Counted from the stretch's first letter, positions 1 to 13,291 are shown. The stretch is DNA of 37,500 nucleotides from Chrysomallon squamiferum (GCA_012295275.1 CM022672.1:30394559-30432058), one strand, 5' to 3'. The notes: generated by a model not told the origin, from the letters alone. Numbers and translations: made by a program.

Positions 1-471
1 TTGATTCTTTTACATAATTCAACCTGAAATAGCAACACAGAACACAAAAAGCGGCCTACATCGGCTACAGAAATTAGAGCAGTTTGAAGTTTGAATATTC
101 ATCTGTCACATTGATTTGTCACTCCGTCAGTTTGTCTCTCGAGAAATCAGATTCAAACAGCGATACCGAGATGTTAGGTTGATTGTCCTTATTTGTGTGC
201 GTGTGCGTGTGCATATGCGCTTTGTGTGTGTGCTTGACGAAAGAAAGAAAGAAGAAGAAAAAGGAATGAAAATTATTAATGAGAGACAACTGGATTAGCA
301 TGACGTAACAATGAATAACACATAAACACACCCACCCACACCCATCCACACCCACACGTACCCACACAAATGCGCACACATATTTTAATGGAATATATTA
401 ATGTCGATCGACATATCTGATTTCATAAAATAAATTATATTAAAAGGTCACCATTGTTTGTTTTTTGTTTT

Positions 472-474
<3 letters not shown>

Positions 475-503
<29 letters not shown>
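475..503. repeat. poly(T) tract in left arm
   Basis: This is a run of 29 T. The equivalent site in the right arm is a 45-base poly(A) (10309-10353), so the homopolymer is an ancestral part of the arm that has changed length. Confidence 0.95.
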
Positions 504-506
<3 letters not shown>

Positions 507-695
507 TTTCGATCTTTTTTTTATCATATAGGAAAGGAACATTAAGATTTTTAAAAAATGTTCATTACCAAAAATAAAAAATTCAGTGTTATTAGTAGAT
601 TCTAGCTCTACATCGAATACAATTTAGTGCCACGTAATATATTTGATTTCAATTTATAATAAGTATAAGGAGAAAGCGAGAAATTCGCGCTCTAA

Positions 696-723
696 TGACG
701 TCATTCCAAACGTTATGACGTCA
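696..723. promoter_or_regulatory. Paired TGACGTCA palindromes, left arm
   Basis: There are two perfect 8-bp CRE/ATF-type palindromes at 696-703 and 716-723, 20 bp apart, with a TGACGT half-site at 734-739. The pair is conserved in the right arm at 10105-10132. TGACGTCA is the known consensus for CREB/ATF bZIP factors. Activity here is not shown. Confidence 0.5.
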
Positions 724-1267
724 GCCTTCTCACTGACGTTTTGCTTCATCTTTAACTCGACAACTAACGCAGCAAATGTGCAGTCAAAATATCACATTTT
801 ATTAAAAGACATACTAACATTTACAAGAGGCCAGAGTAGATCAGTTATTTTTGTTTTATCCTCTTTTTTCTGTTTCCGTTTGTGACAAATTAACCGTATT
901 ACGTGTAACCTATACGTAACAGTGACCTTTCCAGTGTTAAACGCAATTAAAAAAAAAAAAAAAAAAAATATAATAAAATCGTAAAACTATAATTGTTTAT
1001 ATGTTACTCGGCGGGACTGCAGGGAGGGGGGGTAATCATATTAAATTAAAGACAACACATGCTGCACGTGTTTGACACGTGCTGTGATATTATATTTGCG
1101 CAATTCTTTATAACAATATCGATTATAAAAATAAAAAAAAAAAAAGTCTAATTACTGGTAGAATTAAATTTGAAAATAATAGATTTCAATATGAATTACT
1201 GAAAAAGCTTATAATATGCAACTAAATTTAAGGGAGGAAATGAAAAAAGTATTCTTATAGTTGTTGT

Positions 1268-1885
1268 TGCTTTATTTACTACTACTACTACTACTCCTAC
1301 AACTACTTCAGGTATTACTACTACTACTACTACTACTCCTACAACTACTTCAGGTATTACTACTACTACTACTACTACTGTTACTACTACTACTACTACC
1401 ATTACTATTACTACTACTATTTTTACTTTTATAACAACTACTACTAGTGCTATTATTATTACTACGCCAACAACAAAAACTACTATTACTACAAATACTA
1501 CTACTACTACTACTGCTGCTGCTGCTACTACTATTACTAGAACTCCTACTATTACTACTACCATTACTACTACTACTACAATTTTTATTACTATTATTAT
1601 TATTACTAGTACTACTATTAGTATTACTAGTTGTATTATTATTATTATTATTACTACTACTACTATCAGTATCATCATTATTATAATCATTATTATTAAT
1701 ATTGCTCCTAATAATATTATTATTATTACTATTACTACTACTACTATTGCTACTGCTACCACTACCACTACTATTACTACTACTATTTCTACTACTACTA
1801 CTACTACTACTACTACTGATACTGCTCCCACTACCACTACTACTACTACTACTACTACTGCTTCTACTATTACTACTGCTACTAC
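1268..1885 (+). repeat. (TAC)n-rich trinucleotide array
   Basis: About 600 bp of TAC/TAT/TGC triplets lie in the left arm. A segment of about 47 bp containing CTACAACTACTTCAGGTATT occurs twice in tandem near 1290-1365. Both strands give long homopolymeric frames (Leu-rich on plus, Val/Ile- or Ser/Asn-rich on minus). These are not genes. Confidence 0.95.
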
Positions 1886-2040
1886 AATTGTTATTAATAT
1901 TATTGTACAGCCTGTTTTCCATTTGTTATTGATGGGCAGATAGGTATTTTTAATGTAAGTAGTAATGTAATATTAATATTCTCTAGGCCCTGGGCTGCTG
2001 TTACTGGGAGCTTACACGTTGTAAATTAAAATGGAAACAA

Positions 2041-2340
2041 AAAAGAAAGAAACAAACAACAACGACAAGAACAACGACAAGAACAACAAAAATAAAACAA
2101 GTAAAAAACCCCAACAACTCCCCCCCCGAAAAACATCAAAACTAAAGAAAAAAAAAAAAAAAAAAAAGAGAAAACAAAAACTCCTACGGAAAAAAAACCC
2201 CAAAACCCAAACAAAAAATCCAACATGAAAAAAGACCACTACAGCCATCACCACTAACAGCGGCAGCAGCAGCAGCAGCAACAGCAGCAACAAGAACAAA
2301 AAAATCAACAACAACAATAATAATAAAATACACACCCAAA
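2041..2340 (+). repeat. A-rich and CAG/CAA simple sequence
   Basis: This is the start of the spacer between the palindrome arms. It holds AAC/AAG-rich low-complexity DNA, a poly(A) run at 2146-2167 and a short CAG/CAA stretch around 2262-2300. No gene is seen. Confidence 0.85.
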
Positions 2341-2395
2341 GAAACTAAAAGAAAATGAAAATGACTTTAAATCCAACACTGCTGGCTTGCAGCAC

Positions 2396-2692
2396 TCTTC
2401 ACACACACAGACACACAGACAAACAGCCACCGACAAACACAAACACACACACACGCACACATACACAGCGACAGAGACACACACACACACACAGACAAAC
2501 AGCCACCGACAAACACAAACACACACACACGCACACATACACAGCGACACAGACACACACACACACACACAGACAAACAACCACCGACAAACACAAACAC
2601 ACACACACGCACACAGACACAGTCACACACACACACACACACACACACACGTACACAGACACAGTCACACACACACACACACACAGACACTG
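2396..2692 (+). repeat. (CA)n array with higher-order minisatellite
   Basis: Within the CA repeat a longer unit occurs three times. It is marked by CAGCCACCGAC (CAACCACCGAC in the third copy), starting at 2424, 2498 and 2578, so the period is 74 then 80 bp. Each unit also carries a CGCACACA and a CAGCGACA or equivalent interruption. The long His-Thr frames on plus and Cys-Val frames on minus are repeat translations. Confidence 0.95.
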
Positions 2693-2698
2693 TTTAGC

Positions 2699-2790
2699 CA
2701 CACAACCAGGAATCGATCTCAGATCCACGACATTTCTTTATCGGACGAACAAGCTCCGAGCTCTGCAGATTCATCAATTTAACTTTAATC
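2699..2790 (-). mobile_element. tRNA-derived SINE-like relic
   Basis: On the minus strand a B-box-like GAGATCGATTCC lies at 2709-2720, with a D-arm/A-box-like AGAGCTCGGAGCTTG about 45 bp upstream at 2751-2765. This is the spacing of a tRNA-derived Pol III promoter. The 3' side runs directly into the (CA)n array, like a SINE with a microsatellite tail. It is too diverged to be a tRNA gene. Confidence 0.45.
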
Positions 2791-2804
2791 TCGCAGCGTC
2801 GATG

Positions 2805-2835
2805 ACAACGACAGCGTGACTGCAGCTGTCGTTGT
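2805..2835. repeat. 11-bp perfect hairpin
   Basis: ACAACGACAGC at 2805-2815 and GCTGTCGTTGT at 2825-2835 pair perfectly around a 9-base loop. No poly(T) follows that would mark a terminator. The role is unknown. Confidence 0.7.
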
Positions 2836-3239
2836 TTATTTTACATCGTTTTTATTTTTGTCGGATTCTCGTTCAATGAAAATCAGATCTACCTTCCAAA
2901 ACCAACTCAAAACGCCTAGTAAATCACGTTTGTACTTAATTAAACAGGAAAAACATTTGTTAACTCAATTCGTAGAGTCGTAGAGTTGAACATTAGAGAA
3001 GAGGTATGTTTGTCTCTTTTATTCTTAATAGCCTAGTTCAATTGCTCAAAGTGAGACAAAAAAGTAATTCGTAGAAAAAAATTAATTAAGATGGAGAAAA
3101 GAACTGATAAAGTAAAAAACAATAACAACAACAGACAGACGGACAAAGAGAGAAAATAAAGAAATACAAACAGACAAAGAGATGAATGTAAAGATTACGA
3201 ATAAACGAAATAAATAATAAGATAGAGAGGTAGATATAC
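2836..3239. other. Unique AT-rich intergenic DNA
   Basis: No gene, long repeat or RNA is recognised. The 3' part (3110-3239) is purine-rich low-complexity DNA next to the (ATT)n array. Confidence 0.6.
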
Positions 3240-3240
3240 A

Positions 3241-3293
<53 letters not shown>
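3240..3293 (+). repeat. (ATT)n microsatellite
   Basis: This is a perfect ATT array of about 17 units, followed by TGTG/TATG sequence to about 3460. Confidence 0.97.
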
Positions 3294-3295
<2 letters not shown>

Positions 3296-3510
3296 CTGTG
3301 TGTGTGGTTGTGGATGTTTGTATGTAATATACATATGTATGTATGTTTGTATATCATCATACCTATCTATCTATATGTGTGGGTAATATATACACACACA
3401 CACACACATATATATATCTGTATATATGTATGTATTATGTATGTATGTATGTATGAAGGTACGTTTGTATAGCATTTCATGTACCAATCTATATATTTAT
3501 CCATCAATTC

Positions 3511-3516
<6 letters not shown>

Positions 3517-3561
<45 letters not shown>

Positions 3562-3571
3562 ACACACACAC
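3517..3571 (+). repeat. (GA)n(CA)n compound microsatellite
   Basis: GA runs from 3517 to about 3558 and is followed directly by CA to 3571. Confidence 0.97.
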
Positions 3572-3599
3572 TCAAACACAAAGAGTGAAGTATATACTG

Positions 3600-4120
3600 C
3601 TGCATACACATAGATGAATTGATTTATCGCATTATCAAATTAATAAAGTTAATAAACTAATACATACGTACAGATCTTTAATTCATTTACAAATACCTAG
3701 AAACTTTTAAAGCCGGATTTTTAGAGACCATCTGCTTCCTCGATGGTTTCATGATTCCATTTTCTGCAAAAATCTTTTCTATATCCTTGGATATACTTTA
3801 AAAGTCCATCCCATTAATTCGTATTTCAATCCGAAGATGTATAGTTGGAAGACAAATAGAGCCATTCGTGACGTCATGCCAAAACAAAGCAGTGACGTCA
3901 TGACAATACTTATTATTTCAGGCTTCCTCGACAGTAAGTTGTTTGTAGTTTCAGTGCTGTAATTAAGTAAGTATTTTAAATTTCTTATTTTAATTTACTT
4001 TTTCTTTGAAATTCATGTTTATTACCTTATTTAGCGTATGAACTCTGTTGATGATTTTATTTAAAACAACCATACATTTCGATTTGTAATCTTTGTTACA
4101 TATCTACTTGTATGTATCCA
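3600..4120. other. Unique AT-rich DNA with a CRE pair
   Basis: No gene is recognised. Two perfect TGACGTCA palindromes lie at 3869-3876 and 3893-3900, 24 bp apart. The rest is ordinary AT-rich sequence. Confidence 0.6.
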
Positions 4121-4123
4121 TGC

Positions 4124-4173
<50 letters not shown>
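4124..4173 (+). repeat. (TG)n microsatellite
   Basis: This is a perfect TG array of 25 units. TATG, CTAT and CTGT repeats follow to about 4335. Confidence 0.97.
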
Positions 4174-4177
<4 letters not shown>

Positions 4178-4470
4178 ACAACAACATATACATATGTATG
4201 TCTGTATGTATATTTTTTACATCTGTGTCTGTTTATCTATCTTTCTATATCTATCTATCTATACAACTGTCTATCTATCTCTCTTTTTATCTACATGTCT
4301 ACCTACCTGACTGTCTATCTATCTTTCTTTCTACATATACGATTAAACGACTATACTATCAAAAGTCACCGTTTTTTCTATGATGTTACGTTGCTCCAGG
4401 CGAGGAACCACAAACCAGTCGATCTATAGTAAAGAAAATAAAACCAAATCTCTGTTTACAATGAAGCTAC

Positions 4471-4471
4471 A

Positions 4472-4500
<29 letters not shown>
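4471..4500. repeat. poly(T) tract
   Basis: This is a 29-30 base T run. The surrounding 4336-5090 holds no recognisable gene apart from further homopolymers (CT/T at 4705-4730, poly(A) at 4802-4825) and a CCGCCATTTTG YY1-like motif near 4629. Confidence 0.9.
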
Positions 4501-4505
<5 letters not shown>

Positions 4506-5107
4506 TCTACGCTTTGAGGACACTTTTCATTCGTTGTACAGATGCCTTGAGGATGCTACCTTGATGAAACCACAAAATATTCGATTTAATGTTCTTTGTT
4601 CTTGAATTTCCGATACGTATTCGGCATCCGCCATTTTGCTGTCAGCCTTTTGTACCATGTTACCACGTGGGTTTCAGTTTTAACGTAAACATTGTACTTT
4701 TTTTTCTCTCTCTCTCTCTCTTTTTTTTTAAAGATGATAACAGATATTTGTATAGTGTTTTCGTGTTTTCGTGTTTTTTGTTTTTGTGAAAACTGTCAAA
4801 GAAAAAAAAAAAAAAAAAAAAAAAAGAAAATGGAAAACCAAACAAAAATATAACGAACCCAGAAACGTAATTATCCTGAAATTTTCTGTCAAAACAGAAC
4901 CATTAGACTGTGTCGTAACTGATTTTAATAATGAATGTAACAATGGTTACTATCTGGACACACGCATGCTCAAACAAGCCAACGTAAACTAAAACCGAAA
5001 ACCGATTTAGTTACTACGAGAATTACGAGAGTGCGAAATACTGCTGCAATGAAATGAAATTCTACGATGTGTTTATTTTTAATGTTTTTTCTGTGCATAT
5101 ATGTATG

Positions 5108-5300
5108 CATGTGTGTGTGTGCGTGTATGTGTGTGTGTGTGTGTGAATATAATGTGTGTGTGTATCAACGTACATATTTGGGTGTTTATTAATGTATATA
5201 TGCGCGTGTGAATAGGTGTATGTATGTTTATGTGTAAATATATATTTTGTATGTACGAATCTAACATACACACACACACGCACGCACATATATATACATA
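5108..5300 (+). repeat. TG/TATG then CA/TATA simple sequence
   Basis: TG- and TATG-rich sequence (5108-5250) turns into CA/TA-rich sequence (5263-5310), so the block is partly self-complementary. Confidence 0.85.
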
Positions 5301-5425
5301 CACATATATATAGAGAGATATATACATCAATGAAAAATCGTTCTTGTAACAAATTAACATTGCAGAAAACGCTTGAAGAATCAAATAGTTCTTCTGAATT
5401 ATTTCATGTTATCAGTCTAGCTATC

Positions 5426-5430
<5 letters not shown>

Positions 5431-5509
<79 letters not shown>
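5431..5509 (+). repeat. (CT)n microsatellite
   Basis: This is a perfect 79-bp CT run. The flanks are unique. Confidence 0.98.
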
Positions 5510-5510
<1 letters not shown>

Positions 5511-5513
<3 letters not shown>

Positions 5514-6028
5514 GTTTATTTATTTATTTCTCGTGAACAGAATACAAAAAAAAGATACCACTGGAAAAAACGACTCAAACTGTAACCACAACAAGATCAG
5601 CTATGACGTCTTTGTCTGTCTCTATTTAATTCTTAAGTATAATCAGCAATCTGAATTTGTTTCTTAACCAAACGTCTATTTTCAGCCCTCTGAGTGCATT
5701 AATTAAAGTGTTTTCATTTCCTAATTTACTGTTATTATTCTCACCTGTAAACATTTTATACGTCGGTCAGTCCGTATCGTATTTTTAGCCAGTTCGCTGT
5801 TGGAATATCAGGTTTTCTATAGCGTCAGTCTCTCTGTCACGCATAGTTTGATGCTGACGTCGTCAGTTCGTCTACAACACTGGGGTTATCTGCATTGTCG
5901 GACGGCTTAATTTTTCATTATAAGTAATAACTGTCTAGATACGTTTTCGCCAAATAGAGACGTGATCACATTTAAATTAACTGTGTGTTTGCGTCTCTGG
6001 TAATGAATACGTTATTAAAGAGTAATAA

Positions 6029-6030
<2 letters not shown>
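5511..6030. other. Unique intergenic DNA
   Basis: Low-copy-looking sequence with no gene seen. TGACGTC half-palindromes occur near 5602 and 5852 (GCTGACGTCGTCAG). Confidence 0.55.
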
Positions 6031-6968
<938 letters not shown>

Positions 6969-6969
6969 G

Positions 6970-7855
<886 letters not shown>

Positions 7856-7859
7856 AGTA

Positions 7860-8019
7860 TGTTTGTCTGGTTCCCTCTCTCTCTCTGCTTGCTTGCCTAT
7901 CTGTCTGGCTATCCATCCATCCGTCCATTTCTCTCTCTCTCTTTCTCTCTCTTTGTCTGTCTTTCTGTCTCTCTCTCTCTGTATATCTGTCTGTCTGTAT
8001 CTTTCCATCCATCCATCCA

Positions 8020-8107
<88 letters not shown>
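7860..8107 (+). repeat. CTGT/CCAT/(CT)n compound array
   Basis: Mixed CTGT, CCAT and CT blocks lead into a pure 83-bp CT run at 8024-8106. Ser-Leu and Arg-Glu frames through it are repeat translations. Confidence 0.97.
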
Positions 8108-8110
<3 letters not shown>

Positions 8111-8164
8111 ATCAGCCTTTCTATGTATCTATCCATCCATCATTCATTCATCTATCTATCAATC

Positions 8165-8784
8165 TCTTTTTTTTTTTTATGCTTCTCGATGGCTGTATAC
8201 AGATCACGTCTCTGTACCACGTGATTGTAAATACAATCCCATAATTCCAAACAGAAGAAATAGTCTGGACAACTGCTGTGAAATTACGAAAAGAAAACTG
8301 TTATCATTCCGTCCTTTGTGATGGATCAGAAGGAACTCAAACTACGTCATTTGGGAATCTCAACATAACAACCAAGAAATCACAGAAACATGAAGAAGAA
8401 GAAATAAACACTATTATCTTTTTGTCTTTGGTGATAGATGGAAGTATACGAGATAGGTAGTTTACTAAAATGGGATGATGCTTGGATTTACTTGATTGAG
8501 AATTAGAGGTACACGTGATTCGTTAACGTTCGTGAAAATTTACACATTTCATTGACAGTCACGTGATCTTCTTCTCTCGCTGTGTAATCTCACGTTGTAC
8601 ACTTTGAAAGCTTCACGGGGTAACTTGACACCGTTACAGAGATGTCAAAGACAATTATAGGGGGAGGACATCTGCTTCAGTAGCTATCGTTTTTGTCTTG
8701 TATGAACCTTCCGAACTTTTGTTGAAATATTTTAAAGATATTCCTTGTGCGACAAAATAAATAAAACATTTAAATGCATATTTC
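8165..8784. other. Unique intergenic DNA
   Basis: A 60-codon frame at 8278-8460 has no recognisable motif and is not supported as a gene. Nothing else stands out. Confidence 0.5.
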
Positions 8785-9010
8785 TACTACTACTTCTGCT
8801 ACTATTATTAAGTACTACTACTATCTTTACTACTACTACTACTACTACTACTATTACTACTACTAGTACTACTTCTACTATTACTACTATTAATATTATT
8901 ACTATTATATTATTGTTGTTATTACTGTTGTTGTTGTTATTGTTGTCATTATTATTATTATTGTTGTTGTTGTTATTGTTGTTGCAGTTGTTGTTGTTGT
9001 TGTTTGTTTG
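8785..9010 (+). repeat. TAC then TTG/ATT trinucleotide array
   Basis: TAC/TAT triplets (8785-8910) change to GTT/ATT triplets (8910-9008). The array abuts the inner end of the right palindrome arm. Confidence 0.95.
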
Positions 9011-9180
9011 ATCATTTTTTTGTTTTTTCCATTTTAATTTACAACGTGTTGGCTCCCAGTACGGGTACCCCAGGGCCTACAGAATATTAATATTATATTA
9101 CTACTTATATTAAAAATACGTATCTGCCCATCAATAACTAATGAAAGTGAAAATAATTCATCCATTATTAAACAGGCTGG

Positions 9181-9181
<1 letters not shown>

Positions 9182-9241
<60 letters not shown>

Positions 9242-9481
9242 TAATAATAATACAGTAGTAGTAATAATAATAGTTGTAGTAGTTGTAGTAGTAGTAGTAG
9301 CAGCAGCGGTAGCAGTAGTAGAAGTAGAAGTACTAGTAGTAATACTAGTAGTAATAGTGGTAGCAATATCGGTAGTAGCAGTAGTAGTTGTTATTGATGT
9401 TGTAATAATAGTAGTAGTAGTTTTTGTTTTTGTTGCAGTAACAATAATAAAAGTGAAAATAATGGTAGTAACTGTAATAAC

Positions 9482-9513
<32 letters not shown>

Positions 9514-9540
9514 CAGCAGCAGCAGTAGTAGTAGTAACAA
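9182..9540 (+). repeat. (AAT)n and (GTA)n array
   Basis: AAT (9182-9250) runs into GTA/GCA triplets (9250-9540). The GTA part is the counterpart of the TAC array at 1268-1885. The AAT part has no equally long partner in the left arm. Confidence 0.95.
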
Positions 9541-9651
9541 AAACAGCAACGACAACTATAATAATACTTCTTTTTTTTTATCCCCCATTAAATTTAATTT
9601 CATATTAGAATCTTTTTTCAGTAGGTCAAATTTAATTCTACCAGTAGATTA

Positions 9652-9672
9652 CATATATATATATATATATAT
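9652..9672. repeat. (TA)n microsatellite
   Basis: A short TA run sits inside the right arm at a place where the left arm has a poly(A) run of about 17 bases (1131-1145). Confidence 0.9.
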
Positions 9673-10104
9673 TTTTATTATTTTATAATCGATATTGTTA
9701 TAAAGAACTGCGCAATATAATATTTCTTGACGTCATAGCACGTATGAAACACGTGTAGCAGGTGTTGGTCTTTAATTTAATATGATTACCCCCCCTCCCT
9801 GCAGTCCCGCCGAGTAACATATTAGACAATTATAGTTTTATGATTTTATTATTTTTTTTTTTTTTAAATTGCGTTTAACACTGGAAAGGTCACTGTTACG
9901 TATAGGTTACACGTAATACGGTTAATTTGTCACAAACGGAAACAGAAAAAGGAGGATAAAACAAAAATAACTGATCTACTCTGGCCTCTTGTAAATGTTA
10001 GTATGTCTTTTAATAAAATGTGATATTGATGACTGATATTTTGACTGCACTTTTGCTGCGTTAGTTGTAGAGTTAAAGATGAAGCAAAACGTCAGTGAAA
10101 AGGC

Positions 10105-10132
10105 TGACGTCATAACGTTTGGAATGACGTCA
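10105..10132. promoter_or_regulatory. Paired TGACGTCA palindromes, right arm
   Basis: Perfect palindromes lie at 10105-10112 and 10125-10132, the mirror of 696-723 with identical 20-bp spacing. Both sites stayed intact while the flanks accumulated differences. Confidence 0.5.
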
Positions 10133-10303
10133 TTAGAGCGCGATTTTCTCGCATTCTCTTTATACTTATTAATATTACAAATTATTTACAAGGTAGTAGA
10201 GCTAGAATCTACTAATAACACTGAAATTAGAATTTTAGTCAACGAACATTAAAAAAATCTTAATACTCCTTTCCTATATAATAAAATATTTCCTTAAAAT
10301 ATA

Positions 10304-10308
<5 letters not shown>

Positions 10309-10353
<45 letters not shown>
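10309..10353. repeat. poly(A) tract
   Basis: This is a run of about 45 A and the longest clean homopolymer in the window. It corresponds to the poly(T) at 475-503 in the other arm. Confidence 0.95.
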
Positions 10354-10357
<4 letters not shown>

Positions 10358-10899
10358 TATAAAAAAAATAAAACACGAAACAAAACAACATTTGATGATG
10401 ATCTTTTAATATAATTTATTTTATGAAATCGAATATGTCGGTCTAATATAAATATAAGTGCGTGTTTGGGTGTCTGGGTGTGAATGTGCGTGTTTGGGTG
10501 TGTATGTGTGTGTATATTTTTTATTCATTGTTATGTCCTGCTAAGCCAACTGCCTGTCAGTAATAATGTTTCTTTCTTTCTTTCTTCACGCACAACACAC
10601 GCACACACACACACACAAATAAGGACAATCAACCTAATATCTCGGCATCGCTGTTTGAATCTGATTTCTCGGGAGACAAACTGACGGAGTGACAAATCAA
10701 TGTGACAGATGAATATTCAAACTTCAAACTGCTCTAATTTCTGTAGCCGATGTAGGCCGCTTTCTGGGTTCTGTGTTGCTATTTCAGGTTGAATTATGTA
10801 AAAGAATCAAGAATGATTTTGTTTTACACTCATTCAGTTCATTTTACTGTCAGATTAAATGTGTTCATATCCATTAAGTGTGTGTACTGTAATATATTA

Positions 10900-11205
<306 letters not shown>

Positions 11206-11206
11206 A

Positions 11207-11285
11207 TTACTGCTGGAACAGATACCGTCGCTGAGGATTGAACCAATGACCTTCAGCAATTGAATTTCCTTAACAGTATATTTAA
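11207..11285 (-). mobile_element. tRNA-derived SINE-like 3' fragment
   Basis: On the minus strand GGTTCAATCC (11235-11244) matches the Pol III B-box, preceded by an anticodon-arm-like AATTGCTGAAGGTCATT. The 3' side ends in (TAA)n, a typical SINE tail. No convincing A-box is seen, so this is a fragment. Confidence 0.45.
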
Positions 11286-11570
11286 AATTCAGTTACAAGA
11301 TTATTATTGTTAATTACAGCACCAGCTTCATTTTGAACCCTGAGTGAGTCACGTAGAGAGACGCAAGGTTTGAGGTTAATTTGTCAAGAAACCCGCCAAC
11401 AATTCGCAAAGTTCATCACGGTGCGAGGTAATCTTGTTTCATTGTGTGGGTCTTCTGCTGTAACCCCACCCAGATGATTATCACGTGATTATACGTCACC
11501 AAAATGTGTCCCTCTACTCCATATCTATAGCTATATCTGCATCTCTATACCTGTCTAGCTCTCTATATAT
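11286..11570. other. Unique intergenic DNA
   Basis: No gene is recognised. It ends in TCTATATCTG-rich low-complexity sequence. Confidence 0.5.
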
Positions 11571-11572
11571 AT

Positions 11573-11585
11573 GTGTGTGTGTCTG

Positions 11586-11617
<32 letters not shown>
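11573..11617 (+). repeat. (TG)n microsatellite
   Basis: TG array interrupted once by CTGC. Confidence 0.95.
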
Positions 11618-11624
<7 letters not shown>

Positions 11625-11713
11625 CGTGAATGTACGCATGGGTGTATGTAACTATGGTTAAAATATTGATAGGAAGAACAAAAATTAAAGAAAAAATAGA
11701 TCGTAAATTGTGT

Positions 11714-12042
11714 AGTAGTAGCAGGAACAGTAGTAAAGATAATAGTGGTAGTAGTGGTAAAAATAATACTAGTCGTTGTCGTAGTCGTAATAACAGTAAT
11801 AGTAATACTGGTACCAGCAGCAATAATAGTAGTAGTGGTAGTAACAGTAATTGTAACAGTGAAACTAGTACTGGTGGTGATACTGGTAATGGTAATAGTA
11901 GTAATAGTGGTATTAGTAGCTGCAGTTATAGTAGTAGTTGTTGCTGTAGCAGCAGTAATAGCACTGACAGTAATAATAGAGAATTGTTAGGTAATAGTAG
12001 CAGTAGTGGTAGCAACAATAGAAGTAGTAGTAGTATAATGAA
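11714..12042 (+). repeat. (GTA)n-rich trinucleotide array
   Basis: Degenerate GTA/GTG/ACA triplets over 330 bp. The Ser-Asn-rich 143-codon plus frame and the Leu/Val frames are translations of the array. Confidence 0.9.
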
Positions 12043-12475
12043 AAGAAAGATAGATAAATGAAGACTACAGATCACACATGTACTTTTCTTTTTTTTTTTT
12101 TTTTTCCAGTTCTTGAGATTTTGTTTGGTTCCAGATCGACCATGCATCATGTAGCAAAACGTTTTGCCTCTGCTCCAAACATGGAAAATAATTAATAACA
12201 AAAAATAATAACAATAATTTCGCTGGTTAGAACTTTCAGGTGTTCACTTGTGTGATTTGAGCGACACAGGACGGTGAGGTATGTTACAGAGAGCACGCGC
12301 TTTATTAGACTGCCTCAATCGATAGAACAATAACAACATGGCGGACAGCCTTGAACCTCGCACACAGTTCACACTTGCTAGCATCTGCTGTTAAACAGAC
12401 CAGGGCGGTCCAGTAGTGCTGTTAGGAGGGGTACGTTTTGAAGAGTTAAAGTAGAAGCAAAAAGTATTTCAGTTA
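12043..12475. other. Unique DNA with a YY1-like motif
   Basis: Poly(T) at 12090-12106. At about 12337-12350, ACAACATGGCGGAC matches the YY1 core (ATGGCGG). The surrounding 12240-12440 is less AT-rich than its neighbours. No open frame follows, so a promoter role is unproven. Confidence 0.4.
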
Positions 12476-12660
12476 TTTATTTATTTATTTATTTATTTTT
12501 GGTTTTTTGTTTTTATAATAATAATTATTGTTGTTGTTTGATGTCATTGTTGTTGTTATTATAATTATTGCTGTTATTATTATTTATGTTATTATTATTG
12601 TTAATTCTATTATTATTATTATTATTATTATTTATTATCATTATCATTAATTTCATGCTT
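12476..12660 (+). repeat. TTTA and ATT simple sequence
   Basis: TTTA repeats (12476-12497) and ATT/GTT triplets (12518-12650). Confidence 0.9.
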
Positions 12661-12854
12661 ATTATTGTTGTTGATGGTCTTCTTCTACTTCACATTATTA
12701 AAACATACTATAATACAATGAACATCTTAAAGTTAATAAAAAAGATAAATATTATTATTTTATACTTGAAGTTCCCATAAGAATAAGCTACACATTGTTT
12801 TTAAAAGAAATATTAACTTACGCTCTGGAATTAAACGTCTCCCCCAAGATTTTG

Positions 12855-13093
12855 CGATCCTCTGTGGTTATTTTTTCACTCTGGCTTAGACCGTACGATC
12901 AGGAACAAACGTAGATACGAAAATTTAAAATTTTCTCGTATGTACCCCTCCGAGACAAATGCAGAATCGCCGCAATCATTTGTATTTATTCTTCTCTCTG
13001 CCTGAGATTATGCACTCAGGAACAAATACATTTATACAAAAAATTAAAATTCTCTCGCATTTTCCCCACTCAGACAAAATGTGGATCCGCCGC
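12855..13093 (+). repeat. Diverged tandem dimer, unit about 118 bp
   Basis: Two copies lie head to tail at about 12855-12973 and 12974-13093. Landmarks repeat at offsets of 117-120 bp: TCAGGAACAAA at 12899 and 13016, AAAATT.AAAATT.TCTCG in both, and a GCCGC end at 12969-12973 and 13089-13093. The copies look about 70-75% identical by eye, so the duplication is old or this is the remnant of a satellite. Confidence 0.75.
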
Positions 13094-13204
13094 TGGTTTA
13101 AGTAAAAGAGAACGAAAAACTCGTTTTTGTGTCGGTTCACGATTTATTAGCTAGTAAAACCAATCAATTCGCAGTGGCACACGTGTATAAACACGCGTGT
13201 AATT

Positions 13205-13291
13205 TGTGTTTCTGTAATCAGCTCTAAATCGCAGAGTTCAAGACCGGTAGCTACAGGGTTCGAACCCCGTTATCGGCTATTCTCAATAAAT

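Larger units (their letters stand above)
1..2037 (+). repeat. Left arm of a 10.8-kb inverted repeat
   Basis: This segment reappears, reverse-complemented, at about 9024-10810. Matching anchors are 1-200 with 10610-10810, 1004-1060 (a CpG-containing G-rich stretch) with 9765-9818, and 1905-2036 with 9024-9170. The arms differ by substitutions, small indels and microsatellite length. The left TAC array is about 610 bp and the right GTA array about 290 bp. Position 1 already matches 10810, so the true outer edge may lie outside the window. No coding frame survives in both arms. It could be a long terminal inverted repeat of one element, two copies of a 2-kb repeat in opposite orientation, or an old inverted duplication. 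Confidence 0.9.
9024..10810 (-). repeat. Right arm of the 10.8-kb inverted repeat
   Basis: This is the reverse complement of 1 to about 2037 with the same order of parts: inner 140-bp unique block, GTA array, TGACGTCA pair, poly(A), GT-rich block and 200-bp outer block. The outer match runs to 10810, which aligns with window position 1. A TGACGTCA at 9728-9735 is present here, but the left arm lacks it through a short deletion or change near 1075. Confidence 0.9.

Noticed and set aside
1196-1932. Several long open frames (Val/Ile-rich, Ser/Asn-rich, Leu-rich)
   Set aside because: All are translations of one TAC/GTA triplet array in different frames. There is no complex sequence, start context or conservation.
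2355-2819. Open frames of 131-154 codons rich in His and Thr
   Set aside because: They come from the (CA)n array and its complement.
8278-8460. 60-codon plus frame sharing LSLVIDG with a frame in the right palindrome arm
   Set aside because: The shared stretch is short and lies in AT-rich sequence. I could not extend it to a real alignment.
13205-13290. A functional tRNA gene ending in poly(T)
   Set aside because: The B-box is excellent, but the D-arm, anticodon arm and acceptor pairing cannot be formed.
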